From NCBI GenBank assembly GCA_036785705.1, contig JAWUZG010000028.1, positions 682,001 to 746,000 of the forward strand: 64,000 bases of DNA, in the 5' to 3' direction. A model generated the notes under the pieces. It saw only the letters and a list, made by a program, of their open reading frames with translations. It made no database searches and was not told the origin of the DNA. Shown here one piece after another: positions 24,626 through 37,600 of the stretch; within the stretch, counting starts at the first letter, position 1; each line of letters opens with the position of its first letter. Source of the DNA: Acanthornis magna. Its lineage: Eukaryota; Chordata; Aves; Passeriformes; Acanthizidae. The position numbers and the translations under genes were made by a program.

Positions 24626-26640
24626 CTGTCTGGCCTTACTCCTTGTAGCTGTTGGACCAGAAAGCACCAACTTAGACACTGATGCAAACTAATGGTCACA
24701 CAATTTAGGTCTTCCCTTGTTTTCACTCCTCACATCTTGGAAGGTTTGATAGATAATTTCTCTGGGGATTTTTTTCTCTGCTTCTCTATTTATTTGACTA
24801 TTTACCTCTCTTTCACTTCCTGCCTCAGCCCTGGATACTTCTTCAGCGTGTGGAAGCTCCTGCAGAAGAGAAAAGCTCCTCTTACCCACCATATTTTTTC
24901 TTAACAGCGATGGCCTTGTTTCCCACTCCACAGAAGTGCAGGACAGCCTTGCCCTAACACTTGGGCAGCAGAAACATTTTCCAGCTGCACTAATACTCCA
25001 GGATCCAGTTATTGACATTTTGGGCAGCGTGAGGCAAATAACGTTGGAGTAATACAGACCCAGAGAGGAGATTCACTTGCGCCACTGTTGGGTCCTTCAG
25101 CCGCCTGCCAGGGCCAGCAGCTGGGAGGAGAAAAGCCAGAGGATGAAGGAGCAGGTGAGAGGGGCCTGGCCCCAGGGCAGCTGCTCTGCCTCCTCCAGTA
25201 GTCCTGGAGGAAGGGAGAACCAGGTACTAGGCTTTAATTGTGAACCACAACAATTGGCTGCAGTGGAAGTTCTTCCAGATAAAGCGTTACAATGGGAGTA
25301 ATTGTTAGACACCAGCCAAGCTCCTTCCTGCTAAGAAAAGCCTCTAAAAGCAGCCCCAGCCCTCCTGGTCAGCTGAGCCTGTGCTGTGCCTTGCTCAGGG
25401 CCAGCCAGAGTCTTGACATCAGTTCCCAGATGGCTCTTGCAGGGCAGAGTAGGGCTGGAACAGGGTGTCAGCTCAGGTGAACACTGCCAGTGGCTGTGTG
25501 TGCAATTCCAGTCCTTGCTGGGGTGACAGGTGGGCTGCAGCTTCATTTATGCCTGTCTGATTCACCCTGACTGCAGCAGGTGCTGGCACAGCTGCTCCCA
25601 GAGGTGTGCAGGGCTTTCCTGTGCCATTTCTGTTGGCAGCCACGTTGTGCAGGAGCCTCGCTTGGCCTTTTCTGCTGTGGCCTTTATGTTGTCTTTCTAA
25701 GAAAAAAGTTAAGAAAATCAGAAAACCCAAACAAATCTTAAAACAGGCAGAGTAGCAGCTTGCTTTATTTACAGTCTGAGTTGGTTGCCACGGAGAATTT
25801 TTGACCTTTTGCTTGTGGTGGGGAGATTCAGAGGCTGCTGTCACCGGGAGCAGTGCAGTTTCCAGGAACAGATGGAGGTGATGGAGTTTTGGATGGTGTC
25901 AGTTGTTCCTGCAGGGAATTCCTGGCCACAGACAGATCTGGTGCAGCCGCACAGCCAGGCCATCCCCCCAGTGAGGGTGAGAGATCTCCTGGGAACACCC
26001 AGCCCTGGGCCCTGGGCCCTGGGCCTGTTCTCAGCTGGGCTCTGCATGGGCTGCCTGGGCTAAGTGGAAATTCAGAGTTTTGCCCTATAATTGAGAAGGA
26101 AAAGAGTAGACACTGTCACAGCACTCAGCTTGCTGCTGTCATAGTGAGAATTTATTTGTAAAGAAACTCCACCTGGGGCTGATTTTTGAACCTGTGTGTC
26201 AAGTACCTCCTGGATGGCTCCTGGAGCGCGCGGTGGCCGTGGCTGCCAGAGGCGCAGACTCTGTCCTGCAGCAGCCAAAGTGCACAATATTTATAAATAC
26301 CACCAGGGAACAGCTCTGGCCTGGCTGCTTCCCACTGCTCCGTGATAAGTCCTGGAGCCTTTTTTAGCCTGGGCTTGCTGGGAATGTCTCTGGTGTCCGG
26401 CGCTGTCACAGCAGAGGCAGGGAGCTTTAACCCCACTCAGTCCTTCGTTCTCCCCTCCTGCAGGAGTGGCGAGGGCAGAACTGTTCAGACTCGTGGGGTG
26501 AGATGAGGATGGGGCACCCACTGTGAAATTTTGGCTGCAGGTCGCACTGGAGAAGGCAAATGCTTCTCACTGGTGGAAGCAGACACAGATCCTGGAAGAA
26601 GCAGAAACCAGACACCTCAAATGACAACAGGAGGATGCAC
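24626..26640. other. Intergenic gap between convergent GALNT11 and KMT2C
   Basis: The gap is about 2 kb between the two poly(A) sites. From about 25.07 kb it is GC-richer than the flanking UTRs, with a short GCCCTGG tandem run at about 26002-26028 and a small CpG cluster near 26227. No gene, repeat family or exon was recognised. Both genes would terminate here. Confidence 0.7.
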
Positions 26641-28555
26641 TTTATAGATGTAAAATATTTTTATTCGTAAATGCTGATCTTCTAAATCTGTTTCCACAAA
26701 TTCCAAAACCCATAACACTCTGTATACTTCAAAAAATTCTTTTTTTTGTGTTGTTTTTGTATTTTTTTGCCAACATTAGATACTATTATACAGAACAGAA
26801 AAAACTGTAGGACAAATACTGGTAGGATGTTGGAATATTGTACAAGAGAAGAAAAATATTCAAGAAACAATTTAATACAGCTATTTATCAAGAGAAAAAT
26901 ATATACAATTGATTTATTCTGTAAGATAAAAATACATCATGCCATATACATTACAAGTTCAGAACTGTATTACTGAATATACCAACAGTTTACAGTCCAC
27001 TTTAATTGTGCACACAAAAAAAAACTTCATTTTTTTTTTATATTTAGCCTGTGAAGTGTCAGTACCAGAATTTTAAGTACAAAATAAAAAGCTAACCTGG
27101 TTCAAAATGCTGATTAAATTTCTACAAGCAAACACAAAACAGTGTTTATTTTTTTTTAAAGAAATGTAAACAAAAACAATCCATACAAACACATCTTTAA
27201 ATTACATTTTCCAAAACCCTATTGCCAGAGTCCTGCAGCTGCAAGCACATTACACCTAATTTTTTTCCTTGTTTTCCTTTTAAGAAGGCTATCGCATCAG
27301 ACTGAAGCTCCAACTGATTCTATGCTGTTTACATGATTTAATGTAGGCTGAACAGTCACCTAATCCTTGACTACTTTTGCTGAAGGAAAAAACCCATGTC
27401 CAGCCTCTATTTTGGGTGGTTTTAGCAGTTATTCACAGTTATCACAAATTGTAAGCACAAAAAAACCTGACTTAAGAAATAGGGATGCAACAATATAATA
27501 CAAATAAAATTAATCTAAATTACCCAAACATCTACAAAAGTCAGAGTTGTAATATACACGCCCTTACCAGGCTTAAGGTTTACTTAAAAAAATTCTCGTA
27601 AGACCACAGTTGAGACTGCTTTAAACATACAAAACCCCCTCTCTTTAAATTGAGATTTTGGTTATTCCGAACTGGGAATCGCATGTCCGTGAGTACATGA
27701 GATCATATTGTAACATCCCTATCAACATTTGAGAATAAGCACCCGAACTGCTGCAGAGTCTGGTAGCATTTGGTCAATATCTATTTTTATACTGTATTTT
27801 TTTTCTCAAAATATTTACACTTTTATACAAAGTAACAGAGTTTGTTAGTTCTGCAGGTAACAGCAGCAGCTTGGCTTTCTTCTAACTTTCTTTTTAAAAA
27901 TAGCTTCATTCACTTATTCAATAATAAATACAAAAAGGTTCTCTTATTTTACAGAAATCAAAAACTACAATAAACTGACTCATGGAATCAAGTATTTAAA
28001 TGTATTTTAGTGCAAGTTATTTTTTCCCTTAGCTCTATCCCTAAGGAAGTCGTTTCAGTACATTCCTTGTTCAGTGGTGTCTACTTTTATTTAAAATTTT
28101 TTCTTTAATTAGAGGGCCTGCCCCTTTATCAAATAAGGCTGTGGCCAGCACTTTGGACTTCTCCCTTTCGCTGGTGATTTCAGTCTTACATTCATAGTGG
28201 CCACCTGCCCTCCTGCAGGTCAGCCAGCGGTTCTTTGCCCAAGTTTAACAGTTTCTCCTTAGTGAGCTCAAAAACAAAAGTGCTGGACCATTCTGTTAAC
28301 TCAGTTTCACCTCCACGTGTCTGGAAAGTCAGCTTCAGATTTTGCCGGCTTGCTTCTGGTGCTTGTTAATTTGTGGATTATTTTTCTTTTTTTTTTTTTC
28401 TTCCTTTTTAAATACTTGTGTAGAAATCTGTTATTTCCAGAAGTGATATTTTTTTCCCCCCTTCAAAAAGGCAACAATTTTCCGTCGACAAAATCAAAAT
28501 GTGAATCACTTCTTCCTAGGGACAAGCAACCCTCAAAGACAGCAAGGAATGCATT
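26640..28555 (-). other. KMT2C: KMT2C 3' untranslated region
   Basis: It runs from the TAG to an inferred cleavage site just beyond the minus-strand AATAAA at 26660-26665. It is AT-rich with many A/T runs, and on the + strand composition changes sharply from the GC-richer gap to its left. No intron or other gene is seen. The length of about 1.9 kb is close to what I recall for human KMT2C. Confidence 0.75.
26660..26665 (-). terminator. Poly(A) signal of KMT2C (AATAAA on minus strand)
   Basis: TTTATT on the + strand. Downstream on the minus strand lies a G/T-rich stretch (TGTTGTCATTTGAGGTGTC) about 40 bases away, a good downstream element. It is the last AATAAA before the composition turns GC-rich. 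Confidence 0.7.
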
Positions 28556-28648
28556 CTAGTTCATCCACTTTCGGCAGTTTACAGCTCCACAGTGACATGG
28601 AATCTTGTGCTGGTCATCTTCAAAATCAAACTTATAGTCATAGCAAAG
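28556..28648 (-). CDS. KMT2C: KMT2C exon 29 in window (last coding exon, post-SET)
   Basis: It encodes LCYDYKFDFEDDQHKIPCHC, then GAVNCRKWMN and TAG at 28558-28556. The YDY supplies the catalytic Tyr, and CHCGAVNC is the post-SET zinc-binding C-x-C-x4-C. The protein ends with the WMN typical of the KMT2C/KMT2D terminus, so the C-terminus is complete. The acceptor is CTCTCTTTCCAG. Confidence 0.98.
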   Translation of the reverse strand, partial: LCYDYKFDFEDDQHKIPCHCGAVNCRKWMN

Positions 28649-31600
28649 CTGGAAAGAGAGGCAAGAGAATGGTTATGGAATAGCTGGGATTTGCCACAGC
28701 TTTTCCTGTAGCTACAGCTTAAACAGCAAAACACACCAGAGGCTGCACGGGGAGGGACAGGCACAGATTTAAAGGGAGGGGGAAGGGAAATGTCACCTCC
28801 CCCAGCACAAACAAGTTGTGCTGCTGGCCACAAATTATGGAAGTATCTGGGAATGGATGCCTGCGGCAAGAGAGGTGTAAAGCCAGAACCTGCCCTACCT
28901 CCTCCCCCTTCTGGATTCTTCTGCTGGAGCTGATGATAATTTTGTGTCCTCTCTCAAAAGTGACCACCTCAGCCACACAGTTGGGCGCACACGAATGGTT
29001 GATGTACCTACAAATGAAGAGTGGGACAGATGAAACCTTTTAGGAAAACCCATCCCTTGAGGAAAATCTTAATCAAACCTCAGGATGGCCTTAGCTCCAC
29101 AGGCTCACTGCCCTTCCACATACAATTACATTACTCTGTACTTCTTTACCTAGAAAATGTAAAAAAAATCAAGTGTCAAAAGAATCAAGGATCAAAAAAA
29201 ATTCTCTTCTTTCTTCATAGCTGCTATAAAACATAATATCAAAAGATGAGCAAAGCTGATGGAAGAAAAGACATTATTTCAGTGGGACAGTTTGAAGACT
29301 GAATGTACCAGCTCAGAGAATAAACCCCACAAAGTCAGAGCCACAAACACCCCCAGGACAATGCGAGTGATGCCCCAAGAGGTGGTCAGGGGTCTCCCCA
29401 GGGACACCCACCTTGCTGGGCCTCCCGTCAGGGTGGCGTCGATGACGTGGTCGTTGTCAATGCGGAACATGTACACACCACGGTTCTGAAAGACACGAGT
29501 GGGACAAGGTTCTGGTAAGGCTTTACTGCACTGCCAGTGATGAACCAACAACGTGGGCCAGCTCCAAGTGCCCTCCTGCCTTCTGGAACAGGCACTGCCC
29601 ACTGGCTCATGGGGAAAAGTGCTGCCACGTATGCCTGCATCCCCATGGGTCTGGGAGGGATGATGGGTCATGAACACAAAGCTCTGGCCAATTCTTTTTT
29701 CCCTAGGAGCTTCCACACTGCCTTTCAGCCGGGATATTTGAGTGCTTCCCAGACACTAACTGTTACAATGCCATCAAGTCACACAAAGGAATTGGCTTTA
29801 AATTTAAGAAGCTCTCATTAAAAACTGAGGTCCTGACACCTCTGCTAGAGCTGTGTCCTCTGGGACAGAGGATGTGCCCTCCCTACCTGACCAGGGTGAG
29901 ATTTATTAACATTGAAATACTCTGGTAACAACCACTGCAGACTCCTCTAGCTGCATTTTTAGCCTATTGCCTTTATGGCACAGCAGGACACAAATCAGGG
30001 GACCTGAATTCATCAAGCAAAACAGCATTTGTTTTGTCGTACGGATGTCTGAATGGGGAAGGGGAAAGAGAATGAACAAACCCAGCCAGTACCTGAGATT
30101 CATAGAGCTTCTCCTTCCTGTTTGCTACCTCATTCCGGATAATGGTTCCGATATATTCAATGACCATTGTGTGCTTTTCAATGTCTCGAGCAGCATATAA
30201 GCCCAGGCCCTAGGAAAAGTATATTGAGAATTAATAACTTTACATTCATACCATGCCCCAAACCAGCAGTGGAACAGGAGCTACTTGAGAAGAGGGAAGC
30301 AGCACTGACAGGTAATTGATGCTGTGACAGCCCAGATGCAGAATCCAGCCTCACTCTGTTAAGACCCAAGAAAACTCGGCTGCTGTCTCAGTGAGAAAGC
30401 TGCTCTTACCCTCTGACACCTGACTGTGTAAAGGTTATAAATTCGCTGAGAAATGAAAGTGGGTCTTGCTAAACCAGAAACACCTGAGAGGAACCAAGAC
30501 ATGGTGAAGTCCAACCTGAAATAACAGCCATGTCCACACAGGGCAAGATTGGTGACAAAGCTTTTCCAAGACAGTCTGTGGGGCAAATCAGCAGCATCAC
30601 AAAAAGCAACAGATTTCATCCTATTATGAAGGCAAACAAGTACTGAACTCTTCCTGCTGGCCTTGTGCCACTTCATCAGCTTGGCCTGAGCATCTCATGC
30701 TTCCACTGTGTATCTCTATTAAGTTTTACTAAGGCTTTTAGAAATAGACTAAAAATCCCCATAACACTCATAAAATTAAAAAGCTGTTTTTCCTAGATGA
30801 CTTTAACAAATGAATTTTTAAGATATTTAACAGAAAGATAATTTTAACAGAAAAATATTTTAAGATATTTAATTAGAAAGAAATCTTATTTCAGGTAAAT
30901 CTGTGTAACTGATCTGCTGCATAAAATTGCCAATTTCGGAACAAGACTGGAAAGAACTTTACAATACATTTAGTTTCAAGTTTTAATCCAGACTTCTAAA
31001 AATATTTATTTATAAAATATGTCATCTACAGAATCTAGCTGTGAAACAGATATGAATAAAAGCATATACAGTTTTTTTAATATCCATTTTCCGACGTGGG
31101 AACTGACCTGAATGCGGGAGCGAGCCAGGTACACGTTGGATTTCCACTCGGTTTTCATCTTGCGGTACTGAGAGGACTTGGAATGGACGAACTGTTTGCT
31201 GTAAGGCGCGTTCAGCTCCCCCGTGACTGTGCTCTGAAAGGACTTCGATGTGCTGGTGCTATTCAAGGTGTGAGGCCTGTAGGAATTGGGCATGTAACAG
31301 GAAAGAATACAAGAAAAACTGAAGATTTCTCTGAAAACAGTCACGAAACCCATTAAAAATCCTCTTAGACATACACTTAAAGCCAGCTAGCAGAGACACA
31401 AAGCAGTTCCTCTGACCGGGGCATGCACATTCACAGCCAAGGACGACAGGGTTTGTAAGCAGCAGACGAAAGCACAAATAACCCTAAAGCAGCCTATAAA
31501 CCCTGGGCTGTACTATGTGAAATTAAAACAAAATACCTTAACACAAACCTCTTGACATGGGTACTCATTTTAGGCTCGGCCCGGGCACAGCCCGTGGGGT

Positions 31601-34600
31601 TGATGGCAAGAGGAAGTTCCATTAAGGGGTTTCGGCCATAGCGGAAAGTGTAGTTCTCACAGGCCTCAACCCCTGGCAGCTGCAAAAAAAAAAAAAAAAA
31701 AAAAAAGAAAAGAAAAAAAAGAAGAAAAAAAAAAGAGAAAAAGAAAAAAATTACAAATAATTATGTGTTTAAATCTGTGTGTAACAAATTATTTCCTTTC
31801 CCACACTTCTTTCTGTTCCCCTTCTCATGTGTCTATCCAGCAAGTGGGGTGATCCAGCAAGCACTGGGGTGGTGAACTCACCGATTCTGCAATCCTGGCC
31901 ACTGCAGAGACTGTCAAACCAAAGAGGTCTTCACCCTTCAGATAGCCGGGAAACAGCTGGAGCATTTCAGATTCTTTTCTAACAGAAGCAACGGGCTCCA
32001 AGATTTTATCCCACACACCTACACAACCATTGGGAGAGAACTACAGTGATCAAAAAAATAAAACACTATTGCACTTGTTTTTAAAACAAATGCCTGAGGA
32101 TAAGGGAACCAGAATCCAGTACTGAGAAAGGTTTTATCTTTGTGCCTATACAAACAGGCCAGGGTCTAAAAAGTGCAGTGCAGAACGACTTGGTGAGTTG
32201 CTGTGTTTTGGGATTTGTTTGGGAACAAATCCCAAACACACACCATTGATTCTGCACCCTCCGTTCTCAGGAATGAAGCTTTCAGTGTTCTCAGCATGGA
32301 AACTTCAGTCCTCTGACGAGAACATGGACAGGTTCTCTTGAGAAATCCTTCAAAAGCAGAATTTTCTGAAAATACATGGTATATTCTATATACTATATAG
32401 ACTATGGTTTATAGTCAGTGCTCGTTCTGTGTGGGCAATTCGCTGGCACTGGTCTGACTGGGCAGAGTGCGGCTGAGAGTATCAGCACCCACAGCACCAA
32501 GGCCTCAAGCACATCCATGAGCTGTTTTCCAAGACCTGCCCATGTTCATGGACACCCTGACATTCTTTACCCTGACAGAGACATTACCCACCCTGAGAAC
32601 AACGTGGTCACTCAGCTGCTTTTAGCGCTCCCTAACCTGAGCCAACTGACCTGAAGATAACTGAGCAAAGGCTCTGTGTTGAAACAACACTTTTCATGAA
32701 AAAACACCTGCACTGACTTTCCTACTGCTTTAATTAATTTTCAATGCTCTGTCTTGGGTCTCCTCTGTGGACCTGGAACAATTCTTCTGATCTGCAGCTT
32801 ATACAATTTCTTCAGAGGTGTCCACAGTCTTCACAGCATGATATTAAAAATGGGCCCTGGAAGCTCACTATAATCATTACATTAGACCAGTGCCTGCAAC
32901 AGTTGTTTCAATCAGGTACAGCACCACTGGAATCAGGACTATTACAACAAACAGCAAATGCACAAATTCTCCATCTTAGCTCACAAAATGTACCTTTAGG
33001 TGTTGTGTCAGTCAGGACCAGATCCTCGTGGCCTTGCTCCACCACCTTGATGACGAAGAGCGGGAGCCCGTCCTTCTCCTCGATGGAGCAGAGGTAGCGG
33101 CAGCGCCTGTTGGCATACCTCATGCTCCAGTACAGCCGGCTGGCCTCGTACCCCACGGGGAAGAGGGCTTTGGAGGAGTGGAAGGCCTGCATCTGCTGCG
33201 GCAGCAGCTGCCCCACGGCGTGGAAGATGAGGCTCCCCACACGGAAGGTGTGGTCGCGCTCCCCGCGCTGGACGATGCTGGCGATCTGCCGCACCTCGTC
33301 GCGCTGCACGTACACCCTCCGGAACACCGCGAAGTAACTGAGCTCCTGCTCGTGAGTTCCCTTTGGTTTGTGCATGGGGCAAAGCATGGTCTTGTCTTTA
33401 AAAAACATGCATTGTGCTTTAATGGCACAGGTAAAGTGATAAATATTGGTGCACCTTAACCTGTGGCAACCGCTGGTGGCACCCATTTTGTGACAGAACA
33501 TGCATTTCATCTGCAGGCCTCTCCGCAGTGCTAGTTCCACGTTTATTAAGGCACCAGCTTGTGTCTCGTAGACTTCTGTAGACCAAAGAGCACAGTTCAA
33601 ATGGACCCAAAGGTCTAAATCCAGGTTAAGAAGCCTTGCTGGTCCATCAGTTAATCCGTCACCTTCCTCGTGACAGAAGCAACATTTCCTGTAGTCTTTA
33701 GGCACAGGGTCTGGTTTAAGGGTTGTGCCCAGTTTTTTAAGAAATTCATCTATTTCTTCTTCACAAGGAGGTTTGAATGATCCTTTAGGAATCACGATCT
33801 GAATGCTCCACTTTTTCCATTTCATCCCTTTCCATTTCTTACTGGGAGGCCGGCAGTCCTCCAGACTGCTGTGTATTGCTTTTAACCTGGGTTTGAGTTT
33901 CACCGTTACCTTCAGCTCATCCGGTTTCGCCTCTACCTTGGCTGCTTCAAACGCAGGGGGGAACATGATGGGGGGCGATGAGGGCGGAGAAACTTTTTCC
34001 TGCAGCTGAGGCAGGCAGTGAACGTCCAAAGTGGAGATGTTGTTGCTGTACTGATGGAATGCTTTGGGCGGCCTCTCCTTCATCGGTGACTGCGGCAGAG
34101 ATGGGACTGATTCCTGATAATCAACAGAAAACTCTTTAAGAAAAAGACCCCAAACTTGTTAACCATTAAATGCATCCAGAAAAAATGGGCAGCTCAGTAT
34201 GGGAGAGGCTTCTCCAGATGCCTCAAATCAAGATGCAGCAACAGAGAAAGGTGGAAATTATCCTGACCTGTGTTAACACAGCTTGGGCCAGGATATGGAG
34301 CAGGAAATTCTCACAGCCCATCTAGAACATGGTGCCCTTTAACACACAAGAGGAAGGACAAAGTATTCTTTGTCCAGGTTCTGAATGCAAAACTCCTCAA
34401 TCGCCCTCAGTGAGCTGAGTGCCAGCTTTAGTTCTCAGAGATTCTTTTAAAGTTTTGTTACAACACAAAGTAACCTTAAAATATGGGTCACAGAACTAAT
34501 TTAAAGCATAAGAATCTGGTGTTTGGTAGAGGCGGAAAATTTAGAACTAATGCCACATATTTTTTTCCTGGAAACGAGTGAGGAGAAATTCCTGCAGGGC

Positions 34601-37600
34601 TCTAGATTAGATACACCTCGAGGACTTAAACTATTCAGTCACAGTAAACAAGAATTATACCTGCAGAGATTTGTTAAAAAAAAAAAAAACAAACCAAAGA
34701 GAGAAAACAAGAACAACAAAGGAAGTTTAGATTATGAAGTGCTTAATGTAGTTTGTGTGATTAATCTTGAAAGAGTAAATTAAAGGATCAAGAGGCTGAA
34801 CATGACATTTAATTAACTTAATTAGGTACACGCTGATGCACTTGTAGAGGAATGTTACCCTGTTTATATACAACTGAAAATGAGCTACACGGGACACTAA
34901 AAGGATGTGGATGTACACACAGTTATCTTCTCCAGGGTTGTGTTTCTTTAATTCAATTGCTCCTGAGAAAGTAAGTAGGCTGCACTTGAAAGAAACTTCA
35001 AACTAACACAGTCTATACAGGATAAAAAGAACACAGCAATTATGTAAAGCTTGAAGGACATGGCCTGTTCTAACCAATGGTGTAGGGGTAAAAAGGTACA
35101 TTTCATCTAGCAACAGCAGAAACAAAGTTAAAAGAAGTGCTCAAAATATTTTAACTGTGAGAAAATAAACTCAGCAGGATCATTCAGTCCTGAGTGAAGA
35201 CTATTTCACTTTTAGAAGACACCCCTCGCAGTGTCTGCAGGTAGAGAACTACAGCACAATATTAAGGACCACCTGAGAAAATTACCTGGCCTAATTCTAC
35301 TTTCAGTTTAATAAACTTCTTCAAATGTACTTCTCCAGTAATCAGAACCTCTTTTTCCTCATCACTGTCAGCTCACAGGCTCCTTACTGGGTGTTTTGGT
35401 AATCAATGCTTTAAAATGTCAGCTTTGCCCAAATAAAGTCAGGAACAGGATTGTATTTTCCCAGTTCCACTGAATAAATGAAACTCCTTTTGCAAATTTG
35501 CTGCTCAAAGTTGTAATTTTTTTTTTACTGTGTAAACCAAATCCAAATGCAGGATATACCCCTTAAAAATGTCTGTGGTTGTATACAATGCCCAAAGAAC
35601 TTGAATGACTGATTTTTTGAGACTGCATCTTCAAAGCCCTGGGAGGCCAGCCAAAGGTGGCAGCTTTTCTGCCATGGATCTGTCAGACACAAAATTCTGC
35701 AAATATGATATTCACTTTACACTGCTGGTTCAGAATCACAGCATTTGAATACAGAGCAATTAATTTATAAACCTGTCAAATGAAGTGCAAACTTCTCCCT
35801 CACCCCCTTTTTGTTCTCCAACAAATAGCTGCAATAATTTCTTGGGTCACTTGGGTCACAAACACCTGCCAGTGTTTGATACTTACTTTGTTCTCTGAGT
35901 TTTTTGCTTGCACAGCTGCTGAATAAAGAACAAAGCAGTTGTTGCTACAGAATACAATGTCCTTCATTTTATCTGAGCCTTCTTGGGAATCCTGGGAATC
36001 AAACACGGAAGAGTATCAGAAGTGCATTTTAATACCATTCTTCACATAGTAAGTGTAATGAAACAAGTCTTCCAATCTGGCTAGAAACTCTTTCATTTGT
36101 AGAACATTTGTGAAATAATGAGCGATGCTGTGATATAAATACTTGATTATTTGACAGATCTAATGTTACCACCACCTACACCCTTGTTCTTCAGCATTTC
36201 CTGCCTTTCACAGAAGTTTAACAATCAAAATAAAGCATTCTACACCATGGACCCATCTGCTCCATAGGCACCCTTGCAAAGCAAAATCCATTTTCTTTTA
36301 TCTTTGGATGGCAAAGGAATGTCTCATTTCAGCCTAATCAAAGCCAGATCACACTGTTTTATCTACTGATCCATCTGCAAAACCTTACTGGGAATTCAGA
36401 GCATTCCTGCCTGCATGAACCCTTTGCTCTGTGTAAGTTCTGGCTATGTCTTTGTGGTGTGCTCACCTCCTGGTCATTGAAGAGCAATGGCACTTTTTGA
36501 AGGAGTGACAGTTCCCAGTGTAAGGACAAGAGATTGCGACTGAAATCTGATTCCTGCCCCAAAGGAGTGCAAATATTCCTGCTCTTACAGTAATTCCTGG
36601 CACAGCAAAGTGGCTGCCTCACAAATGAGCTTTTTTTGAATTAATTGAGGTCACTGAAGAGGTCAGGGAAGGAGGTTGGTGGCAGAACTTTGAAAACTCC
36701 CATAGAAGGGACTTCTTTTCACAAATGTATTGGAATTCATTTTGTATTTGTAGTAACAACTTTGCCGTTTTTCAGCTGCACTGCAAACGTGCTCCAGTGT
36801 CCTACCCTGAATTAGGACACACACGGAAGGGAGACTACAGAGGAAGCTGGAGGTGCTCTCAGCCGGCAGGACATGCAGGAACTTTGTGCCATCCCTTGCC
36901 TTAGGGAGCCCCAGCGCTGCCCTGGGCACTTCTGTACTCACCTGTTTGAGGAAGGGCAGGTCTTTGAGGGATTTCCTCACCCCACTGCCCAGAACCACGA
37001 CCTTGCAGTGGGAGCACCAGCGAGGCCTCAGTGCTGAGCCTTCTGCCATGTTCTGGCTGTGATCCTTGTAGCCAGCCAGACCTAGGGAACAGATCATCTG
37101 TCAGAGGCTGTATCAGATTAAACCCAACTTAGGAGAGGTCACAGTATTCTTCACTGGTCTAGAGGAGTAGCACCCTCCTGGACAGGGCATGGAAGGAGGG
37201 CTTTAAACCTCGACCTGATGGATCAATTGTATAAATCAGACCTAAACCAACTGTGCAAACAAGGCAAAACCACATTTTTGTGTGGCTGGAACAATCATGT
37301 CAGGATTTCCAGCATGGGAACGACCTTTCTGAATAATGGATGTAAAACTAGAGTGGACAAAAAACCCCTAATAATGTTAGGAACTATGGGAGAAATGCCT
37401 CACTGACACTGATGTAAACAGATAATGAAAATTAGAGATGGATGAGAACTACTCATGGTTAAAACTACGAGCAGGTCCACATGACCACGTAAGAAGAAGA
37501 AAGTTTTATTTGGAAAAGGAATCAATTATTGAATTTTAGGGCATGAATTTATGAGGCTGAAATGCATCAAGAGCTACTCAGTTAAAGCCTGGTACTGAAC

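Noticed and set aside
31681..31751. A-rich run considered as the poly(A) tail of a retroposed sequence
   Set aside because: It abuts a genuine KMT2C acceptor, has no retroposed body next to it and shows no target-site duplication; read instead as a pyrimidine tract on the minus strand.
33028..33459. 143-codon + strand frame opposite KMT2C exon 22
   Set aside because: Stop-poor only because the minus-strand coding sequence is GC-rich; the minus-strand reading is a well-conserved FYRN domain.
35725..35745. CAGAATCACAG, resembling an inverted CR1 terminus
   Set aside because: Only the short motif matches; none of the longer CR1 tail landmarks lie beside it.
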